NCBI RefSeq assembly: GCF_013155365.1
Contig: NZ_JABJRA010000002.1
Location: forward strand, 186,001 to 250,000
Length of the DNA: 64,000 bases
From: Nocardioides sp. zg-DK7169
Lineage (GTDB): Bacteria > Actinomycetota > Actinomycetes > Propionibacteriales > Nocardioidaceae
Direction: 5' to 3'
Made by a program: the position numbers and the translations under genes. The notes beneath the pieces were generated by a model. It had not been told where the DNA came from and did no database searches. It saw only the letters and a program-made list of their open reading frames with translations. How positions within the stretch are numbered: position 1 is the stretch's first letter; each line of letters begins with the position of its first letter. Shown here in pieces: positions 8,076 through 16,772 of the stretch.

Positions 8076-8653
8076 ATGGCTTCGGGACGAATTGGTCCCA
8101 TGGCCCTGCACAACCGCATCGTCCTCCCGGCGATGGACATGAACGTCTCCGAGCACGGCGAGATCGAGCAGGCCGAGATCGACCACTACGTGGCCCGCGC
8201 CGCCGGCGGCGCCAGCTGACCAAGGGCTTCTTGCCGATGGGCAAGGACGTCGTGGTGATCGGTGGGTCCCTGGTCGGCCTGGAGCTCGCCGAGTTCCTCG
8301 CCGAGCGCGGCCGCCGGGTGACGCTGCTGCACGAGCAGCAGCTCGGCCTGCCGCTGGCGATGCCGCGGCGCTGGACCGCGGTCCGCAACGCCACCGAGCA
8401 CGGCGTGGAGATCCACCGCAACGTCTCGGTCACCCGCATCACCGAGTCCGGCGTCGAGTGGACCGAGGGGGAGCAGATCCACTTCGCTCCCGCCGACATG
8501 GTGGTCCACGCCGACGGCACCACCTCCGCGGCACCGCTCGCCGACGAGCTGCGCGAGGCCGGGTTCAGCGTCGACGTGGTCAGCGACGCCGGCGAGGTCA
8601 ACTACATCCACGGCGCGATCCACTCCTCGTGGAAGGCGACCGTCGACCTCTGA
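8076..8653 (+). pseudogene. Old-yellow-enzyme/2,4-dienoyl-CoA reductase-like oxidoreductase, internally deleted
   Basis: Two fragments of one family are left. 8076-8219 encodes 47 residues with the typical N terminus of the FMN domain (LHNRIVLPAMDMNVSEHGEI, then AEIDHYVARA) and stops at a TGA. From about 8221 a different frame encodes the C-terminal NAD(P)-binding domain (KDVVVIGGSLVGLELAEFLAERG) through to a stop at 8653. Intact relatives are about 650 residues, so most of the FMN/Fe-S part and some of the FAD part are missing, and the frame is shifted at the junction. A single sequencing error cannot explain this. A good palindromic operator still stands upstream. If the C-terminal part were expressed it would be a partial flavoprotein of doubtful function. 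Confidence 0.82.
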
Positions 8654-8667
8654 GCCGACGGCTCCCA

Positions 8668-8705
8668 CGCTCGCCCCCGTCCGGCCGTGCCGGGCGGGGC
8701 GAGCG
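8668..8705. terminator. Hairpin after the oxidoreductase remnant
   Basis: CGCTCGCCCC (8668-8677) pairs with GGGGCGAGCG (8696-8705), with an inner CCGGC/GCCGG stem. It lies between convergent genes and could serve both. Confidence 0.65.
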
Positions 8706-8720
8706 CCGTCTCGCTGCCCG

Positions 8721-9260
8721 TTACTGCCCGGTGCGCCCGTCGATGCACTCGCGCAGCAGGTCGGCGTGCCCGACGTGACGGGCGTACTCCTCGAGCACGT
8801 GCACGATCACGTCGCGGACCTCGTTGAGCCCGGGCTCCGGGGTGCCAGGCGGGCCGAGGAGGCGGTCCCAGTCCTCCGCGACGTACGCCGCGTCCGCCTC
8901 GGCGCTCACCCGCCGCCAGGTCGCCCACGCCTCGGCGATCACCTCGGGGTCGGCGCTCCCGCCGTGCAGGTCGGCCTCGCGGTCCTCGGGGGTCTTGTAG
9001 AGCTGCGGGGTGTCCACGCCGCCGAGCACCCGCACCGACCAGTGGTGCTCCATCTGGGCGAGGTGGCGCAGCAGCCCGAGCAGCGACAGCGTCGAGGGCG
9101 GGACCGAGCGGCGTGCCATCTGCTCGGCGTCCAGGCCCTGGCACTTCAGCTCGAAGGTCAGCCGGTAGTTGCGCAGGTACTGCAGCACCGTCCCCTTCTC
9201 GCCGCGGGCGGGGGAGAGGTCGCGGGGGTCGTCGGCGGGGTCGAGCCACATGTCGCTCAC
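8721..9260 (-). CDS. DinB-family (DUF664) protein
   Basis: 179 residues, with an N terminus MSDMWLDPADDPRDLSPARG. The helical core (LRNYRLTFELKCQGLDAEQM, SLLGLLRHLAQMEHHW, VRDVIVHVLEEYARHVGHAD) is that of the DinB/YfiT four-helix bundle, with histidines placed as in mycothiol-dependent S-transferase-like members (H in RHLAQMEHHW and YARHVGHAD). Such proteins bind a divalent metal and, in actinobacteria, often use mycothiol. The substrate is unknown. The first codon is GTG at 9260; an ATG three codons later (9251) is an alternative. It faces the pseudogene, with the hairpin at 8668-8705 between them. Confidence 0.8.
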   Translation of the reverse strand: MSDMWLDPADDPRDLSPARGEKGTVLQYLRNYRLTFELKCQGLDAEQMARRSVPPSTLSLLGLLRHLAQMEHHWSVRVLGGVDTPQLYKTPEDREADLHGGSADPEVIAEAWATWRRVSAEADAAYVAEDWDRLLGPPGTPEPGLNEVRDVIVHVLEEYARHVGHADLLRECIDGRTGQ

Positions 9261-9346
9261 CGCCCGATCCGACCAGCAGGACCGGTGCGGGTCAACCCTG
9301 TGGAGGGCCGAGCGCGCCTCCGGTCCGCGCGAGACAGGGTGGCGGG

Positions 9347-10216
9347 GTGTCGGTCCTCGAGTCCCTGGAGCGGCTCGGCGGCGCCGCGACCACCGGGCAG
9401 CTGGTGGCGCTCACCTCGCGGTCCGCGGTCGAGCGAGCGGTGGCCTCGGGCGACCTGGTCCGGCTGGCCCGCGGGCGGTGGGCCCTGCCCGGGGTGGACC
9501 TGGCGCGTCAGGCCGCGCACCGGCTGGCGGGGACGGTCTCCCACACCAGCGCCGCCCTGGCCCACGGCTGGGCGGTGAAGCGGGTGCCGGAGCGACCGCA
9601 CGTGACGCTCCCGCGCAGCCGGCGCGCCCCGACCCGACCGGGCGCGGTCCTGCACTGGGCCGACCTGACCGAGCGCGACGGGCTCGTCACCACGCCGGAG
9701 CGGACCCTGGTGGACTGCCTGCGGACGCTGCCGTTCGACGAGGCACTGGCGGTGGCCGACTCCGCGCTACGAACCGGGTTCGGGACGGCCAACCTCGCCG
9801 AGCTGGCGGACGGGGTCCGTGGCGCGGGAGCCGCTCGGGTCCGAGCGGTGGCCGCCGCGGCCACGCCCCTGGCGGCCAACCCCTTCGAGTCGGTGCTGCG
9901 CGCCCTCGCGCTGGACGCGGGGCTCGGGGTGGAGCCCCAGGTCGAGATCCGCGAGCCCGAGCTGCTCGGCTGCGTCGACCTGGCCGATCGCGGGCGCCGG
10001 ATCATCGCGGAGGCTGACTCCTTCGCCTGGCACGGCGGCCGGGACCAGCTGGCTCACGACTGCCGGCGCTACAACGGTTTCGCCGTCCACGGATGGCTGG
10101 TTCTCCGGTTCTCCTGGGAGGACGTGATGCTCGATCCCGCCGCGGTCCGGCAGGTGCTCGAGGCAGCCGCGCACGCGCGGGCAGAAGTGCGGTGCGGGTC
10201 CTGCGGGGCCGGCTGA
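9347..10216 (+). CDS. AbiEi-like winged-helix plus DUF559-like nuclease-fold protein
   Basis: 289 residues from the GTG at 9347. The N-terminal 60 residues (LGGAATTGQLVALTS, VRLARGRWALPG) look like the winged-helix AbiEi_4 domain of type IV antitoxins. The middle contains the family motif TTPERTLVDCLRTLPFDEALAVADSALR. The C-terminal 100 residues resemble DUF559 of the restriction-endonuclease-like fold: ADRGRRIIAEADSFAWHG, then DCRRYNGFAVHGWLVLRFSW. No AbiEii nucleotidyltransferase toxin lies beside it. Such single genes are abundant in actinobacteria and their function is not established; defence or DNA repair is only a guess. Upstream longer frames overlap the divergent gene and lack supporting similarity. 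Confidence 0.7.
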   Translation: MSVLESLERLGGAATTGQLVALTSRSAVERAVASGDLVRLARGRWALPGVDLARQAAHRLAGTVSHTSAALAHGWAVKRVPERPHVTLPRSRRAPTRPGAVLHWADLTERDGLVTTPERTLVDCLRTLPFDEALAVADSALRTGFGTANLAELADGVRGAGAARVRAVAAAATPLAANPFESVLRALALDAGLGVEPQVEIREPELLGCVDLADRGRRIIAEADSFAWHGGRDQLAHDCRRYNGFAVHGWLVLRFSWEDVMLDPAAVRQVLEAAAHARAEVRCGSCGAG

Positions 10217-10267
10217 CGAGGGCACCCCGGGACGACTTCTGCCCGCCCGTCCACGAGTGACAACCGG

Positions 10268-10297
10268 TTGGCGCCGTCCGAGGGCCACGCGTACTCT
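10268..10297 (+). promoter_or_regulatory. Promoter of the ileS T-box transcript
   Basis: A -35 TTGGCG (10268-10273) and a -10 TACTCT (10292-10297), 18 bp apart, put the transcription start near 10303, immediately before the T-box leader. Confidence 0.55.
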
Positions 10298-10299
10298 GG

Positions 10300-10519
10300 G
10301 AGGCACAGGCGTTCGAGCCGTCATCAGCGGTGAGCCCCCGGAAGAACAGGTCCGTGGCACCACGTTCCACGCGGACCCCAGTAGAACCGGGCGGGCCGGC
10401 CCGTCACAGCCGACCAATGAGTGGTCTCGCCCTCGGGCGGGGCAAACGAGGTGGTACCGCGGCGTCCGTCGTCCTCGTGGCCGAAGCCCGAGCACGACGC
10501 AGACCCAGGAGAGCCCCCG
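10300..10519 (+). promoter_or_regulatory. Translational T-box riboswitch, tRNA-Ile responsive
   Basis: The leader contains the hallmark T-box ACGAGGTGGTACCGCGG (10446-10462), whose TGGT (10452-10455) should pair with the uncharged NCCA end of tRNA. The short first stem (about 10308-10345) presents the isoleucine specifier ATC at 10323-10325. There is no long Stem I with distal T-loops, so this is the ultrashort Stem I type described for actinobacterial ileS. There is no terminator with a T-run. Instead the segment after the T-box (10462-10500) can pair toward the AGGAG at 10507-10511, so control is probably at translation initiation: uncharged tRNA-Ile frees the ribosome binding site. Exact helices need folding software. 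Confidence 0.88.
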
Positions 10520-13500
10520 ATGACCTACCCCAAGGTCTCCACCGCCGGCAACGACGCCGTCCCGTCCAGCCCTCGATTCCCCGAGATCGAGAAGAAGGTG
10601 CTGGCCTACTGGGACGCCGACTCCACCTTCGTCGCCAGCGTCGAGGCGCGCGACCCCGGTCCGGACGGCGCCAACGAGTTCGTCTTCTACGACGGCCCGC
10701 CGTTCGCCAACGGCCTGCCGCACTACGGCCATCTGCTCACCGGCTACGTCAAGGACATCGTCCCGCGCTACCAGACGATGCGCGGCAAGCGCGTCGAGCG
10801 CCGCTTCGGCTGGGACACCCACGGCCTGCCCGCCGAGCTCGAGGCGATGCGCCTCAACGGCATCAAGACCACCGACGAGATCGTCGAGATGGGCATCGAC
10901 AAGTTCAACGACGCCTGCCGCGCCTCGGTGCTGAAGTACTCCGGCGAGTGGCGCGACTACGTCACCCGCCAGGCCCGCTGGGTCGACTTCGACAACGACT
11001 ACAAGACGCTCAACCCCTCCTACATGGAGAGCGTCATCTGGGCCTTCAAGACCCTGCACGACAAGGGCCTGGTCTACGAGGGCTTCCGGGTGCTGCCCTA
11101 CTGCTGGAACGACGAGACGCCGCTGTCCAACCACGAGCTGCGCATGGACGACGACGTCTACCAGGACCGCCAGGACCCGGCCGTCACCGTCGGCTACACC
11201 CTCGAGACCACCGGTGCGGACCCGGTCCTCGACGGCGCGCACATCCTGATCTGGACCACGACCCCGTGGACGCTGCCCTCCAACCTCGCGGTGATGGTCG
11301 GCTCCGAGATCGACTACGTCGTGGTCGAGGCCCCGGTGCCCGGCACCGAGGAGACCGCGCGCTACGTGCTCGCCGAGGCGCGCCTCTCGGCGTACAAGCG
11401 CGAGCTGGCCGACGCCGACGGCGAGTTCAAGGTCCTGGGCCGGTACCGCGGCGCCGACCTGGTCGGGCGGCACTACACCCCGCCGTTCTCCTACTACCTC
11501 GGCCACGAGAACGCCTTCCGCGTCGTCGCCGCCGACGACGCCGTCACCACCACCGGCGGCACCGGCGTGGTGCACACCGCCGGCGCGTTCGGTGAGGTCG
11601 ACAAGGAGGTCACCGACCGCGAGGGCATCGAGGCGGTCATGCCGGTCGGCAAGGACGGCCGCTTCACCCACCCCGTCGAGGAGTACGCCGGGGTCCTGGT
11701 CTTCGACGCCAACCTGCAGATCATCGACCACCTCAAGGCCGCCACCCGCGGCGAGGGCGAGCACGGCTCGGTCACCGAGGGCACCGTCCTGCTGCGCCGC
11801 GAGACCTACGACCACTCCTACCCGCACTGCTGGCGCTGCCGCGAGCCGCTGATCTACAAGGGCGTCTCGTCGTGGTTCGTCGAGGTGACCGCGTTCAAGG
11901 ACCGGATGGTCGAGCTCAACCAGCAGATCCGCTGGGTGCCCGAGCACATCAAGGACGGCCAGTTCGGCAAGTGGCTGGAGAACGCCCGCGACTGGTCGAT
12001 CACCCGCAACCGGTTCTGGGGCAGCCCGGTCCCGGTGTGGAAGAGCGACGACCCGGCGTACCCCCGCATCGACGTCTACGGCTCCTTCGAGGAGATCGAG
12101 CGCGACTTCGGGCGGATCCCGCGCGGTGAGGACGGCGAGCCCAACCTGCACCGCCCGTTCGTGGACGACCTGGTGCGCCCGAACCCCGACGACCCGACCG
12201 GGCGCTCGATGATGCGCCGCGTCACCGACGTCCTCGACGTGTGGTTCGACTCCGGGTCGATGTCGTTCGCCCAGAACCACTACCCCTTCGAGAACCGCGA
12301 CTGGTTCGACGGCACCGCGGAGAAGCAGGGGCACTTCCCGGGCGACTTCATCGTGGAGTACATCGGCCAGACCCGCGGCTGGTTCTACACGCTGCACGTG
12401 CTGGCGACCGCGCTGTTCGACAAGCCGGCCTTCCGCTCCTGCATCAGCCACGGCATCGTGCTGGGCAGCGACGGCAACAAGATGAGCAAGTCGCTGCGCA
12501 ACTACCCGGACGTCAGCGAGGTCTTCGACCGCGACGGCGCCGACGCGATGCGCTGGTTCCTGATGGCCAGCCCGATCCTGCGCGGCGGCAACCTGGTGGT
12601 CACCGAGCAGGGCATCCGCGACTCGGTGCGGCAGGTGATGATCCCGCTGTGGAACAGCTGGTACTTCTTCCAGCTCTACGCCAACGCGGCCAACGACGGC
12701 GCCGGCTACGAGGCGACCCGCTCGACCGGGTCCAGCGACCCGCTGGACCGCTACCTGCTGGCCAAGACGCGCCAGTACGTCGCGACGATGACCGAGCAGC
12801 TCGACGTCTACGCGATCGCGGACGCCTGCGAGACCACGCGCGGGTTCATCGACGTGCTCACCAACTGGTACATCCGGCGCTCGCGCGACCGGTTCTGGGA
12901 GGGCTCGACCGAGGCGTTCGACACCCTGGCGACGGTGCTCGAGGTCGTGACCCGCACGGTCGCGCCGCTGCTGCCGATGACCACCGAGGAGATCTGGCGC
13001 GGGCTCACCGGCGGCCGCTCGGTGCACCTCACCGACTGGCCCACGCCCGACGAGCTGCCGGCCGACGACACCCTCGTGGCCGCGATGGACCAGGTGCGTG
13101 AGGTCTGCTCCGCGGCCTCGGCGCTGCGCAAGGCCTCCGGGCTGCGCAACCGGCTCCCGCTGGCCTCGCTGACCGTGGTCGTCGAGGACGCCGCCGCGCT
13201 CGAGGGGTTCACCTCGATCGTCGCCGACGAGCTCAACGTCAAGCAGGTCCGCCTGCTCGACGCCGCCTCCGACGAGGCCTCGGCGTACGGCGTGGAGCAG
13301 AAGCTCACCGTCAACGCCCGCGCCGCGGGGCCGCGCCTGGGCAAGGACGTGCAGCGCGCGATCAAGGGCTCCAAGAGCGGTGACTGGGCGGTGGCCGAGG
13401 ACGGCACCGTGACCGCCGGCGGGCTGGAGCTCGAGGAGGGCGAGTACACCCTGGAGACCGTCGCGGGCACCACCGGCGACGACACCGCGCTTGGCATGCT

Positions 13501-13822
13501 GGCCGGTGGCGGCTTCGTGGTGCTCGACACCGCGGTGACGCCGGACCTGGCCGCCGAGGGCCTGGCGCGCGACCTGGTGCGCGCGGTTCAGCAGGCCCGC
13601 CGCGACGCGGGCCTGGAGGTCTCCGACCGGATCGCGCTCACCATCGCCGGCTCGGTGGCCGTCCAGGAGGCCGCCCGCACCCACGAGGCCCTCGTGGCCG
13701 GGGAGACCCTCGCGACGTCGTACGACGTGGTGGAGGGGACCGACGGGGCCGCTCTCGAGGGCGGCACCACCGTGACTGTCGGTGACGGCGACCAGGCGAC
13801 CCTGGTGGTCCGCAAGGCCTGA
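10520..13822 (+). CDS. ileS: Isoleucyl-tRNA synthetase IleS
   Basis: 1100 residues; charges tRNA-Ile in the cytosol and edits misactivated valine. The class I signatures are present: the HIGH-type motif at His68-Tyr-Gly-His71 (GLPHYGHLL) and KMSKS from Lys654 ([12 protein letters not shown]). The CP1 editing domain lies between ([14 protein letters not shown]). The C-terminal anticodon-binding domain is of the long actinobacterial/eukaryal-like subtype ([14 protein letters not shown]), and the length fits this subtype, which is linked to mupirocin tolerance in some bacteria; tolerance here is inference. The ATG at 10520 lies 6-8 nt after AGGAG. Control is by the T-box leader. Confidence 0.97.
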   Translation: MTYPKVSTAGNDAVPSSPRFPEIEKKVLAYWDADSTFVASVEARDPGPDGANEFVFYDGPPFANGLPHYGHLLTGYVKDIVPRYQTMRGKRVERRFGWDTHGLPAELEAMRLNGIKTTDEIVEMGIDKFNDACRASVLKYSGEWRDYVTRQARWVDFDNDYKTLNPSYMESVIWAFKTLHDKGLVYEGFRVLPYCWNDETPLSNHELRMDDDVYQDRQDPAVTVGYTLETTGADPVLDGAHILIWTTTPWTLPSNLAVMVGSEIDYVVVEAPVPGTEETARYVLAEARLSAYKRELADADGEFKVLGRYRGADLVGRHYTPPFSYYLGHENAFRVVAADDAVTTTGGTGVVHTAGAFGEVDKEVTDREGIEAVMPVGKDGRFTHPVEEYAGVLVFDANLQIIDHLKAATRGEGEHGSVTEGTVLLRRETYDHSYPHCWRCREPLIYKGVSSWFVEVTAFKDRMVELNQQIRWVPEHIKDGQFGKWLENARDWSITRNRFWGSPVPVWKSDDPAYPRIDVYGSFEEIERDFGRIPRGEDGEPNLHRPFVDDLVRPNPDDPTGRSMMRRVTDVLDVWFDSGSMSFAQNHYPFENRDWFDGTAEKQGHFPGDFIVEYIGQTRGWFYTLHVLATALFDKPAFRSCISHGIVLGSDGNKMSKSLRNYPDVSEVFDRDGADAMRWFLMASPILRGGNLVVTEQGIRDSVRQVMIPLWNSWYFFQLYANAANDGAGYEATRSTGSSDPLDRYLLAKTRQYVATMTEQLDVYAIADACETTRGFIDVLTNWYIRRSRDRFWEGSTEAFDTLATVLEVVTRTVAPLLPMTTEEIWRGLTGGRSVHLTDWPTPDELPADDTLVAAMDQVREVCSAASALRKASGLRNRLPLASLTVVVEDAAALEGFTSIVADELNVKQVRLLDAASDEASAYGVEQKLTVNARAAGPRLGKDVQRAIKGSKSGDWAVAEDGTVTAGGLELEEGEYTLETVAGTTGDDTALGMLAGGGFVVLDTAVTPDLAAEGLARDLVRAVQQARRDAGLEVSDRIALTIAGSVAVQEAARTHEALVAGETLATSYDVVEGTDGAALEGGTTVTVGDGDQATLVVRKA

Positions 13823-13835
13823 CGCTCACGTCCTC

Positions 13836-13985
13836 GCCGAGTCGGTGCCAGTGGTGCGCCGAGTCGGGGCCAATGGCGAAGTTCTCCACAGGGAGCCCGC
13901 CATTGGCGCCGACTCGCGCAACCACAAGGGCCGACTCGCGCAACCACAAGGGCCGACTCGCGCAACCACAAGGGCCGACTCGCGA
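13836..13985. repeat. Array of 22-bp repeats in two orientations, forming a long hairpin
   Basis: Two 22-bp units run forward (13836-13857 and 13858-13879, beginning GCCGAGTCGG). After a 28-bp centre the same unit runs in reverse three and a half times (13908-13929, 13930-13951, 13952-13973, partial 13974-13985). The reverse units are identical to each other (GCCGACTCGCGC, then AACCACAAGG). The central arms ending in CCAATGGC and starting with GCCATTGG pair over about 20 bp with three mismatches. The array fills the space between the convergent ileS and LLM oxidoreductase genes. The same unit occurs at 23417-23441 and 60294-60359. There are no spacers, so it is not CRISPR. Confidence 0.85.
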
Positions 13986-13989
13986 GGGG

Positions 13990-14832
13990 TCAGAGGTCGA
14001 GGCGGGTGACCAGCTTGTCCAGGTGGGCGAGTACGGCGTCCGGCGCGGCGTCGGGGACGCCCCAGATCAGCTCGGTGACGCCGGCCTCGGCCCAGGCGGC
14101 GAGGTCGGCGGGGTCGGGGCGGAAGGCGATCAGCACCCGGATGTCGGGCTGACCCGTGCGCCCGGCCTCGGCCCAGGCCTTCTTCAGCGCCTCGATGTGG
14201 CCGCTGATGTCGGTCTGCTGCGGGGTGGTCATCCACCCGTCGGCGTGCGCGGCGATCCAGCGGAACGTCTTCGGCCCGCCGCCGGCGCCGATCACCAGCG
14301 GCACCCGCCCGATCGGCTTGGGGTAGGCCCACGAGGGCCCGAAGGAGACGTGCTCGCCGGCGTAGGAGGCCTCCTCCTGGGTCCACAGCGCCCGCATCGC
14401 CTCGACGTACTCCTTCAGGACCGTGCGGCGCCGGGCCGGCGGGACGTGGTGGTCCTCGAGCTCGTCGGTGTTCCAGCCGAACCCCGCGCCGAGGGTGACC
14501 CGGCCGCCGGAGAGGTGGTCGAGGGTCGCGATCTGCTTGGCGAGCGTGATCGGGTCCGACTCGACCGGCAGCGCCACCGCGGTGGCCAGCCCGATCCGCT
14601 CGGTGACCGCCGCGACGGTGGCCAACGAGACCCACGGGTCCAGGGTGCGCGTGTAGCGGTCGTCGGGCAGCGTCTCGTCGCCCGTCCCGGGGTGGGCGGC
14701 GGTGCGGCGCACCGGGATGTGGGTGTGCTCGGGGACGTAGAGCGTGGCGAACCCGCGCTCCTCGGCGGCGCGACCCAGGGCGGCGGGCGTGATGCCGCGG
14801 TCGGAGGTGAACAGGACGATTCCGTGGCGCAT
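13990..14832 (-). CDS. LLM-class (F420-dependent) oxidoreductase
   Basis: 280 residues; predicted TIM-barrel flavin/F420-dependent oxidoreductase of the luciferase-like superfamily. The family landmarks include YVPEHTHIP, TLDPWVSLATVAAVTERIGL, the nonprolyl cis-peptide-type stretch, and LSGGRVTLGAGFGWNTDELE. Actinobacterial members of this length typically use F420; the substrate is unknown. The ATG at 14832 is only 10 bp from a perfect KstR-type operator (14843-14856), which suggests a place in sterol or related lipid catabolism. That link is inference. No ribosome binding site is visible, so the message may be leaderless. The stop borders the repeat array. Confidence 0.85.
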   Translation of the reverse strand: MRHGIVLFTSDRGITPAALGRAAEERGFATLYVPEHTHIPVRRTAAHPGTGDETLPDDRYTRTLDPWVSLATVAAVTERIGLATAVALPVESDPITLAKQIATLDHLSGGRVTLGAGFGWNTDELEDHHVPPARRRTVLKEYVEAMRALWTQEEASYAGEHVSFGPSWAYPKPIGRVPLVIGAGGGPKTFRWIAAHADGWMTTPQQTDISGHIEALKKAWAEAGRTGQPDIRVLIAFRPDPADLAAWAEAGVTELIWGVPDAAPDAVLAHLDKLVTRLDL

Positions 14833-14842
14833 GCCGCCACAC

Positions 14843-14856
14843 TAGAACCTGTTCTA
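14843..14856. promoter_or_regulatory. KstR-type operator
   Basis: TAGAACCTGTTCTA is a perfect 14-bp palindrome and matches the published KstR pattern TnnAACnnGTTnnA exactly. It lies 10 bp upstream of the LLM oxidoreductase start, so a bound repressor would block transcription. An actinobacterial SOS box would need a 4-nt centre rather than 2. Confidence 0.65.
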
Positions 14857-14934
14857 TCCCTTCGGTAGCCTGTTCCGGACACCTGTCCGACGCCGTGCCG
14901 GCCGAGCGTCGTGGGCGGCTGGTTGACTTCAGCC

Positions 14935-16047
14935 ATGAGCTCCTCCGTCCCCGACACCGCTTCTGGCACCGTCTCCGGCCCGCCGACCCTCGACCTGAGC
15001 GTCGACGCGGTCACCCTCACCGCCGCGCTGGTCGACATCGAGTCCGTGAGCCTCGACGAGCGCGCGATCGCCGACGCCGTCGAGGCCGCGCTCTCGCCGC
15101 TGCCCCACCTCCACGTCGTACGACGGGGCAACACGGTGGTCGCGCGCACCGAGCTCGGCCGCGGGGAGCGGGTGGTGATCGCGGGGCACCTCGACACCGT
15201 CCCGGTCAACGACAACCTGCCCAGCCGCCTCGTCGACGGCGTGCTGCACGGCCTGGGGACCTGCGACATGAAGGGCGGCGACGCGGTCATCCTCAAGCTC
15301 GCCCACGACCTCGCCGAGCCGGTGCGCGACGTGACCTACGTGCTCTACGAGGGCGAGGAGATCGCGTCCGAGCACAACGGGCTGGCCCACCTCGCCGCGA
15401 GCGACCCCGAGCTGCTGCGCGCGGACTTCGCGATCCTGATGGAGCCCTCGAACGCCGCGGTCGAGGCCGGCTGCCAGGGCACCCTGCGCGTCGAGGTCAC
15501 CACCCGCGGCGAGCGGGCCCACTCCGCCCGCAGCTGGCGCGGGGTCAACGCCATCCACGCCGCCGGCGAGGTGCTCGACCGGCTGCGGTCCTACGAGGCG
15601 CGGCGCCCGGTGATCGACGGGCTGGAGTACCACGAGGGCCTCAATGCCGTCGGCATCCGCGGCGGCGTCGCCGGCAACGTGGTCCCCGACGAGTGCGTGG
15701 TGACCGTCAACTTCCGCTACGCCCCGGACCGCAGCGAGGAGGCGGCGCTCGCGTTCGTGCGCGAGGTCTTCGAGGGCTTCGAGCTGCGGGTCACCGACAG
15801 TGCCCCGGGCGCGCTGCCCGGCCTCGACCGCCCCGCCGCCCAGGCGTTCATCGCCGCGGTCGGCGGCGAGGTCGCGCCCAAGTTCGGCTGGACCGACGTC
15901 GCCCGGTTCACCGCCCTGGGCGTCCCGGCGGTCAACTACGGCCCGGGCGACCCGCTGTTCGCCCACAAGCAGGACGAGCACGTGCCGGTGGCCGACATCG
16001 AACGCTGCGAGACCCGGCTGCGGGCCTGGCTGGGAGGCGAGGCATGA
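14935..16047 (+). CDS. dapE: Succinyl-diaminopimelate desuccinylase DapE
   Basis: 370 residues; cytosolic dinuclear zinc enzyme that releases succinate from N-succinyl-LL-diaminopimelate, giving LL-DAP for lysine and peptidoglycan. M20 family motifs: GHLDTVPVN (metal His and Asp), [13 protein letters not shown] (bridging Asp), [12 protein letters not shown] (general-base Glu and metal Glu) and a C-terminal FAHKQDEHV metal His. The ATG at 14935 is chosen because the eight preceding in-frame codons (from GTG 14911) add no conserved residues. Its ATGA overlap with the next gene couples the two. Together with dapC and dapD this completes most of the succinylase branch within 14 kb. Confidence 0.93.
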   Translation: MSSSVPDTASGTVSGPPTLDLSVDAVTLTAALVDIESVSLDERAIADAVEAALSPLPHLHVVRRGNTVVARTELGRGERVVIAGHLDTVPVNDNLPSRLVDGVLHGLGTCDMKGGDAVILKLAHDLAEPVRDVTYVLYEGEEIASEHNGLAHLAASDPELLRADFAILMEPSNAAVEAGCQGTLRVEVTTRGERAHSARSWRGVNAIHAAGEVLDRLRSYEARRPVIDGLEYHEGLNAVGIRGGVAGNVVPDECVVTVNFRYAPDRSEEAALAFVREVFEGFELRVTDSAPGALPGLDRPAAQAFIAAVGGEVAPKFGWTDVARFTALGVPAVNYGPGDPLFAHKQDEHVPVADIERCETRLRAWLGGEA

Positions 16048-16772
16048 CCAAGCACAAGGGCCCGATCATCCAGCGCCGCCGCCAGATCGACGGCACCACC
16101 ACCGACCAGCGCCTGCTCGACTCCCGCGGGCCCGCCGAGTGGGTGCACGCCGACCCGTGGCGGGTGCTGCGCATCCAGGCCGAGTTCGTGGAGGGCTTCG
16201 GTGCCCTGGCCGAGCTCGGGCCCGCGGTCGCCGTCTTCGGCTCCGCGCGGACCGCCCGCGAGGACCCGGCGTACGCCCTGGGCGAGAAGCTCGGGCGCGC
16301 CCTGGCCGAGGCCGACTTCGCCGTGGTCACCGGCGGCGGTCCCGGTGCGATGGAGGCGGCCAACAAGGGCTGCTGCGAGGCCGGCGGGCTCAGTGTCGGC
16401 CTCGGCATCGAGCTGCCCTTCGAGTCCGGGCTCAACGAGTGGGTCGACTCCGGGGTCAACTTCCGCTACTTCTTCGTGCGCAAGACGATGTTCGTGAAGT
16501 ACACCCAGGGCTTCGTGGTGCTGCCCGGCGGCGTGGGCACCCTCGACGAGCTGTTCGAGGCGATGACCTTGGTGCAGACCCGCAAGGTCACCAGCTTCCC
16601 GATCGTCCTGATGGGCGTCGACTACTGGACCGGCCTGGTCGACTGGCTGCGCTCGACGGTGCTCGCCGAGGGCAAGATCGCCCCGTCCGACCTCGACATG
16701 CTCACCATCACCGACGACGTCGACGAGGCGGTCGCGCTGCTGCGGGCCGCGCGGGAGGTGCACCCGCAGTGA
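16044..16772 (+). CDS. LOG-family protein (TIGR00730 Rossmann-fold nucleotide-binding)
   Basis: 242 residues. The nucleotide-binding motif [13 protein letters not shown] and the catalytic [12 protein letters not shown] are both intact, as in LOG (Lonely guy)-type cytokinin riboside 5'-monophosphate phosphoribohydrolases. In bacteria these hydrolyse nucleoside monophosphates at the N-glycosidic bond; the physiological substrate in this organism is unknown. The start overlaps the dapE stop by ATGA, and the stop overlaps the next start by TGATG. The dapE-LOG-DivIVA order therefore forms a tight operon. The same neighbourhood next to dapE is common in actinobacteria. Confidence 0.9.
   Translation: MTKHKGPIIQRRRQIDGTTTDQRLLDSRGPAEWVHADPWRVLRIQAEFVEGFGALAELGPAVAVFGSARTAREDPAYALGEKLGRALAEADFAVVTGGGPGAMEAANKGCCEAGGLSVGLGIELPFESGLNEWVDSGVNFRYFFVRKTMFVKYTQGFVVLPGGVGTLDELFEAMTLVQTRKVTSFPIVLMGVDYWTGLVDWLRSTVLAEGKIAPSDLDMLTITDDVDEAVALLRAAREVHPQ

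Noticed and set aside
8076..8653. The oxidoreductase as an intact gene with a sequencing frame shift
   Set aside because: The two fragments together account for fewer than 200 of about 650 residues, so a large deletion is needed in addition to the frame shift.
9767..13684. A 1305-codon open frame antisense to ileS
   Set aside because: It is a GC-skew shadow of the ileS codons with Gly/Val/Leu/Asp-rich composition and no domain. ileS is certain.
13908..13985. Tandem repeats that could be taken for CRISPR
   Set aside because: The 22-bp units are directly adjacent without spacers, there are no cas genes, and the same units occur elsewhere in both orientations.
14843..14856. The palindrome as an SOS (LexA) box
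   Set aside because: Actinobacterial LexA boxes have a 4-nt centre between GAAC and GTTC; here it is 2 nt, which fits KstR.
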